Origin: Hirudo medicinalis
Lineage: Eukaryota; Annelida; Clitellata; Hirudinida; Hirudinidae
Length of the DNA stretch: 10,068 nt
Assembly: GCA_011800805.1 (NCBI GenBank)
Contig: MPNW01000153.1
Location: 70,620-80,687, forward strand
Direction of reading: 5' to 3'
The notes under the pieces were generated by a model. It did not search any database. It saw only the letters and a list, made by a program, of their open reading frames with translations, and was not told where the DNA came from. Below are positions 6,258 through 10,068 of the stretch, piece after piece; the first letter of the stretch is position 1; each line of letters begins with the position of its first letter. A program made the translations under genes and the position numbers.

Positions 6258-6660
6258 TACAAGACCGTAGAGAAACTCGTGTCGACAAAGAGCAAGTTCT
6301 AATGTGCCTCAAGGAAGAATGAGATTTTAATCTCAAAACTCAAAACTCCGTATTAGAAAATGTGCTCTGAATCAACACCTGTTTCTCTCAAAGCGTCATC
6401 CAGACGGAAAATTCCAGGTATTACTATTTCCCTAATATTATTAATAATATTGTTATTTTTATAATTTAATCTTTACACCTAGTATTCCTCTAATGCCTCT
6501 TATTTCATCACAATACCTAACAGTAACTAACAAGTCCAAATCATCTTAGTCATGTAACGGACTTTAATCAATTAAATAAATAGTTTCTAGTTATTTTTCT
6601 GGGATGGCTCAGCTTTCGCGGATTTTTTCTTAAATTTCGTGGCGATTTCGGAATGTAAAA
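6258..6660. other. AT-rich spacer, no gene seen
   Basis: A stretch with short TTA/TAA runs (6434-6452) and an isolated AATAAA at 6575-6580 that cannot be tied to a gene. No protein or RNA is supported. Confidence 0.5.
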
Positions 6661-6900
6661 TTTTGTAATGATGGTTTGTATCGAGCGGACAGTCCGTTGA
6701 TTGTTGAGTATATGTTGCGAGATTATGTTGATATGAAGGAAGAACAAGCTGACAGGGACATCCGTCTGATCACCGGATGCGGCCTACCCCCTGAGAGCGT
6801 AAGGATTCAGGGCCGAAACGTTCATCGAAGGGACCAATCCTTTGAAGATACCTGTCAGCAGGCTCCATTAAGAGTTTCGAAAAAAATATATTATTATTAA
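6661..6900. repeat. Unidentified repeat-like segment with 9-bp inverted repeat
   Basis: GCTGACAGG (6748-6756) and CCTGTCAGC (6851-6859) are exact reverse complements flanking a block that is more GC-rich than its surroundings and contains GGGCCGAAACGTT. Similar CGAAACGTT-type sequences occur near retroelement ends in other animals (from memory). A 74-codon frame crosses it but matches nothing I know. It runs directly into an A/T simple repeat, as a retroposed sequence would. Confidence 0.35.
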
Positions 6901-6975
6901 TATTATAATAATATAACTATTATTATTATCATTATTATTATATAATTCTATAATATAATTATTATTATTATTCTG
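6884..6975. repeat. (TTA)n-rich simple repeat
   Basis: About 90 bases consisting almost only of A and T, mostly ATT units with breaks, on the right side of the repeat-like segment at 6661-6900. Confidence 0.9.
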
Positions 6976-7628
6976 GAATCTTATAGTTCTCCTTATTTAT
7001 CATCCTCATGGCCATAGAAATCACTGGCCCTCGCAAAAACTAATTAATGCATTTTCGCCAGGGTTATGAAAACATATAACATTGACATTTTTTGACTATG
7101 TTGCAACAATCTCAGACAGACATCAACGTTGTAACTCTGATAAGATTTAAGCGAGGAACAGCTTCTTTCTGGGGAGTGGAGATTTCCGAGCTTTATTTGG
7201 ACCCGTCGGTGTTTTTCGCAAAATAAACGTCGGAAACTGTGGCTTCTTGGCTTGTTTTTTATCAACTTTTGTTGACGAGCGATAGAGATAGCACTGAAAC
7301 AACTAAGAACAAGTAAAAACCTTAAAATTTTGATCGGCTTTAGAAGGTTTTTTTAATCTAAAACTATTGTCACATAAGTCACAACGCGGTGAAAAAATAT
7401 TTTTAAATTGATGAATCGAAACATTTTCTGAAATTGAATTCACGATTTCGTACAGAGTAGTAAAAAACAGCACAGTCCATTTGTTGATAAATAAATCCAA
7501 TTGCCTAATAATAAGCGGTGTGAGGTTGTTGCATGAGCGTCCTTAGAAAGTGTACTTGTTGAAAATGAAGATCGGATATTATGAACGAGTATTAATTTAA
7601 AACTTCGACTGGGAACTTTTTGCTAGGC
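6976..7628 (+). promoter_or_regulatory. Upstream region and 5' UTR of the G-alpha gene (extent unknown)
   Basis: No protein is recognised here, although two minus-strand frames of 60-70 codons exist. It must hold at least part of the 5' UTR of the gene starting at 7629, and probably its promoter; no convincing TATA box or initiator was found. Two short upstream frames occur, ATG 7565 to TAA 7600 (11 codons) and ATG 7581 to TAA 7595 (4 codons). A possible splice acceptor (ACTTTTTGCTAG, AG at 7625-7626) lies two bases before the start codon, so the leader might begin in a distant exon. Confidence 0.4.
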
Positions 7629-9096
7629 ATGGATTTAGCTGCTTGTTTTTATCGCTGTTTCCATTACAACGATTCTCCCAACCGGAACAGAAATAGAGAT
7701 ATCGATCGCCAATTGTCGGCCGAACGCAATCGATTGCGTACTCAAGTAAAAGTGCTCTTACTTGGTTCCGGAGAAAGTGGCAAAAGTACATTTATAAAGC
7801 AAATGAGAATAATAAATGGAAAAAAATTTTTGGAAGACGAGCTTAAAATGTTCAAAACTATTGTTTACAGCAACATTATATTAGGTATGAAAGTATTAAT
7901 AGATGCCACCAACAAGCTCGGTTTAAAATTTGAAAATGGGGATAACTTGCGAAATGCTCCGTTTGTGTTTGCATTTGATTGCAATATTAGACTTGAAGAA
8001 CCTGTCTTTCAACAATATGTTCAAGCTATTTCAAGTCTTTGGAAAGATGGTGGAATTCAAGCAGCATTCGATAGAAGACATGAGTTTCTTCTTGTTGGTT
8101 TATGCCATATTTTATTGCAATTAACAATCATGTATATTCTGTAATTGTTCTATTTATCCAGGGAGACTCCACAAGATATTTTATGGATAATCTGAAAAGA
8201 ATATCACAAACAGTAAATGTTTTATTAATCAGCTAATTAGTAATTGTCATCTAATAAAGACAGATTGACATTGATTATGCAATTGTTGACACCCTCATTT
8301 TAGAATTATATGCCTTCAAATTTGGACATATTATACTCCAGAAAAGCAACCAAAGGTGTAAGTGAACATGAAATCAAAATAAAAGGTGTCACTTTTCGAT
8401 TTGTTGACGTTGGAGGTCAGAGGTCGCAGAGGCAGAAGTGGTTTCAATGTTTCCAGGTAATTTAGCTAACGTAGCGTAGGTATGTTAAATTGTCGTACCT
8501 TGCTGTTGATATGAATCATCTTCAATATTGTAATAAATAGAATATAGCATCAGTATTTGGATGCAAAAATAATTAATTGTTGACTTTTTCAAATCAATAT
8601 ATACAATATTTAAAAAAAAAAGGATGATACAAACATTTCTGCCAATTACATTTATCTGAGGATACATGTTTTTTTGAAGGATGTAAAGTCGATTTTGTTC
8701 ATGGTTTCATCGAGCGAATTTGATCAAGTTATTTATGAAGACAGAAAAACTAACCGGCTGGTTGAATCATGTGCAATCTTTGATGCAGTAGCAAACAACA
8801 GAGCATTCCACTATGTTTCCATTATACTTTTTCTGAACAAAACTGATTTACTTGCTGAAAAGGTGAAAGTATCTGATATTTCAGAATTTTTTCCTGTTTT
8901 TAAAGGGAATCCTCATTTGCTGTCCGATGTTCAACAATTTCTTGTTAATCTGTTTGAATCTTTTAGAAAAGATAAGAATAGAGCTGTTTTTCACCATTTT
9001 ACTACTGCTGTTGATACAGAAAACATAAAGCATGTTTTTAATGATGTTAAGGAAACTATCCTTGCCAAAAACTTAGACTCTTTGATGCTTCAGTGA
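7629..9096 (+). CDS. GNA12/13: Heterotrimeric G-protein alpha subunit, G12/13 class (four coding exons)
   Basis: A membrane-associated GTPase that couples receptors to Rho guanine-nucleotide exchange factors and so to actin and cell shape (family knowledge). Exons: 7629-8093, 8162-8212, 8304-8456 and 8680-9096; all junctions are phase 0, giving 361 residues against about 377-381 in vertebrates. Visible motifs: CFYRC (C6, C10; palmitoylation), P-loop GSGESGKS 46-53, switch I with R185 and T188, switch II DVGGQ 207-211 with catalytic Q211, NKTD 276-279, TTA 331-333, C-terminus [24 protein letters not shown] (exon 3) and the LMLQ end mark the G12/13 class, closer to GNA12 in switch II. The ATG at 7629 is the first after an in-frame stop (7593-7595) and has G at -3 and +4. 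One local oddity: FQDVKS where vertebrates have FDxxTS, at the exon 3/4 junction. No damage was seen, so the gene is probably active. Confidence 0.95.
8094..8161 (+). other. Intron 1 of the G-alpha gene
   Basis: 68 bases, from CTT|GTTGGT to TTATCCAG|GGA. The donor is weak (GTTGGT rather than GTAAGT), but joining here gives the family sequence [15 protein letters not shown] without a gap. Read-through would add 16 residues and stop at 8142-8144. Confidence 0.88.
8213..8303 (+). other. Intron 2 of the G-alpha gene
   Basis: 91 bases, from ACA|GTAAAT to CATTTTAG|AAT. The join gives [13 protein letters not shown], the same number of residues as between the matching anchors in GNA13. Confidence 0.88.
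8457..8679 (+). other. Intron 3 of the G-alpha gene
   Basis: 223 bases, from TTCCAG|GTAATT to TTTTTTTGAAG|GAT. It joins the end of switch II to the following beta strand. It is AT-rich, with no insertion seen. Confidence 0.9.
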
Positions 9097-9940
9097 GATA
9101 TGCCATTTCATGTTAAGTTTCATGCAAATGATATTTCATAACCATTCATAATGAAACGAAGTGCCTATATTTTAATTGTCTGTTTTCTCGTCCATATCAG
9201 AATTGTAAAGCTTTGTGCAAAAGAGCACATTTTTTAGTTTTGTTTTCATTCCGTGGTTATTAGCTTTTGCTCTGACACAATGATTTGTCATGCATGGAAA
9301 GAACATTTAACATTATCCCCAGCATTCTTGAATATAATATTTCTTTTCTTCAAATTAAAATCACATGAGATCTTACTGAGATGAGATTGAGATGTCATAC
9401 TTTTGCTCTTCATATCATTTAAAGGCTTGATTTGTATAGCTTAATTACTCTGGATAATGTTTTGGGGTTTAGATTATATTTTCATAAAAAAAACTAAAAA
9501 TAATAAATAATTGCTTTTATTTGTTTTTATAAAAAGTACACTCTATCAAAATGCTGCATTTATCTAAATGTTTCATGACATAAGTTCTCAAATGATGGAC
9601 AAAATAGTGCAATTGATTGTTTTTACATTTTTAAAGACTGCACTGCTTCACCAATTTGGACAGGAAATGATTTAATGTCCCATAAAAATGATATTTGACA
9701 ATTTCTTTCCTTTTTGTGTTGCTGTGGTCAGATGACGTTTGGTCAAGGAAATAGATCTGAAATAAACTGACCTGGCCAACTTTAGTAGCAAGGGTAAGAT
9801 ATTGCTCTAATAGGGCAAAATCGATATAAAAATAGGTTTAAGTTTGTCCAATAACTCTCGAAATTGCAAATATTTTACAGTATGCAGAAAATTGGAAAAA
9901 CGTAATTTATTGTTTTATTTTGATTGGCATTTTTGACGTA
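9097..9940 (+). other. 3' UTR and downstream spacer of the G-alpha gene
   Basis: AT-rich sequence without coding character. It includes candidate poly(A) signals (see the separate entry) and an ATTAAA at 9354-9359. The true 3' end of the transcript cannot be placed without RNA data. Confidence 0.55.
9502..9507 (+). terminator. Candidate poly(A) signal of the G-alpha gene
   Basis: AATAAA about 405 bases after the stop, followed by a T-rich stretch (TTGCTTTTATTTGTTTTTAT, 9511-9530), as expected around a cleavage site. A second AATAAA is at 9761-9766, with no clear T/GT-rich element after it. Confidence 0.5.
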
Positions 9941-9944
9941 AGTA

Positions 9945-10068
9945 CCGTGTTTCCGCGAATATAAGACCCGGTCTTATATTAATTTCAAGGCTAAAAAACG
10001 ACTAGGTCTTATTTTCGAAGTAGACATATTTTTTCGAGTAAAACCAAAAGTACAAAAGACGTTCTTTT
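9945..10068. repeat. Dispersed repeat with ATAAGACC/GGTCTTAT inverted repeats, cut by the window edge
   Basis: ACCGTGTTTCCGCGAATATAAG opens a stretch whose ATAAGACC (9961-9968) and GGTCTTAT (9970-9977) form a near-palindrome around one base; GGTCTTATTTTCG (10005-10017) repeats the right arm. Related sequences with ATAAGACC...GGTCTTATTTTC recur in many animal genomes (from memory), which suggests an old mobile or MITE-like repeat. The right end lies outside the window. Confidence 0.55.

Noticed and set aside
6072..6302. 76-codon + strand frame with an Arg/Lys-rich peptide
   Set aside because: No recognisable protein; the minus strand at the same place shows a clear reverse-transcriptase motif.
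6575..6580. AATAAA as a poly(A) signal
   Set aside because: There is no gene upstream on the + strand to which it could belong, and such hexamers are common in AT-rich DNA.
7044..7500. Two minus-strand frames upstream of the G-alpha gene
   Set aside because: Short, with no motifs or splice context; they look like chance frames.
7620..7628. TTG start three codons before the G-alpha ATG
   Set aside because: The ATG at 7629 is the first in-frame ATG after a stop and fits the N-terminus of the family; a TTG start is not expected in an animal gene.

Overview
This is a window of animal nuclear DNA, most likely from an invertebrate. The evidence is a spliced gene with GT-AG introns of 68, 91 and 223 bases, AT-rich spacers, long (TTA)n and (TC)n simple repeats, tRNA-like SINE sequences, and remains of several classes of animal transposon. 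The sequence alone does not fix the phylum.

The only intact gene found is at the right: a complete heterotrimeric G-protein alpha subunit of the G12/13 class (the concertina/GNA12/GNA13 group). It lies on the + strand, 7629-9096, in four coding exons that join in phase 0 to give 361 residues. Every nucleotide-binding motif is present, as are the N-terminal CFxxC palmitoylation motif and the C-terminal LMLQ.

Positions 1 to about 6900 are a graveyard of nested mobile elements. From left to right: a possible RNase H fragment of a non-LTR retrotransposon (minus strand, cut by the window edge); a broken hAT transposase of the ZMYM/TTF-zinc-finger type (minus, 1314 down to about 345); AT-rich spacer; a small fold-back element (1800-1918); a hAT-like terminal sequence (1963); a long CT tract with one unresolved base (2062-2239); two tRNA-Glu-like repeats (2370-2587); a SINE-like repeat (3018-3150) followed by a TTA-rich hairpin (3151-3287); and a decayed two-ORF non-LTR retrotransposon on the + strand (about 3310-5990). 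A second copy of the SINE-like repeat is inserted in that retrotransposon with a 6-bp target duplication. A different reverse-transcriptase scrap lies on the minus strand (6048-6257), followed by further repeat-like sequence up to 6975.

The mobile elements do not work together with the G-protein gene; they form its upstream neighbourhood. No operon, CRISPR array, virus or defence system was seen. The strongest second-look item is the SINE-like repeat. Its target duplication and AAT-rich tail imply + orientation, whereas its tRNA-like fold and Pol III box matches lie on the minus strand.
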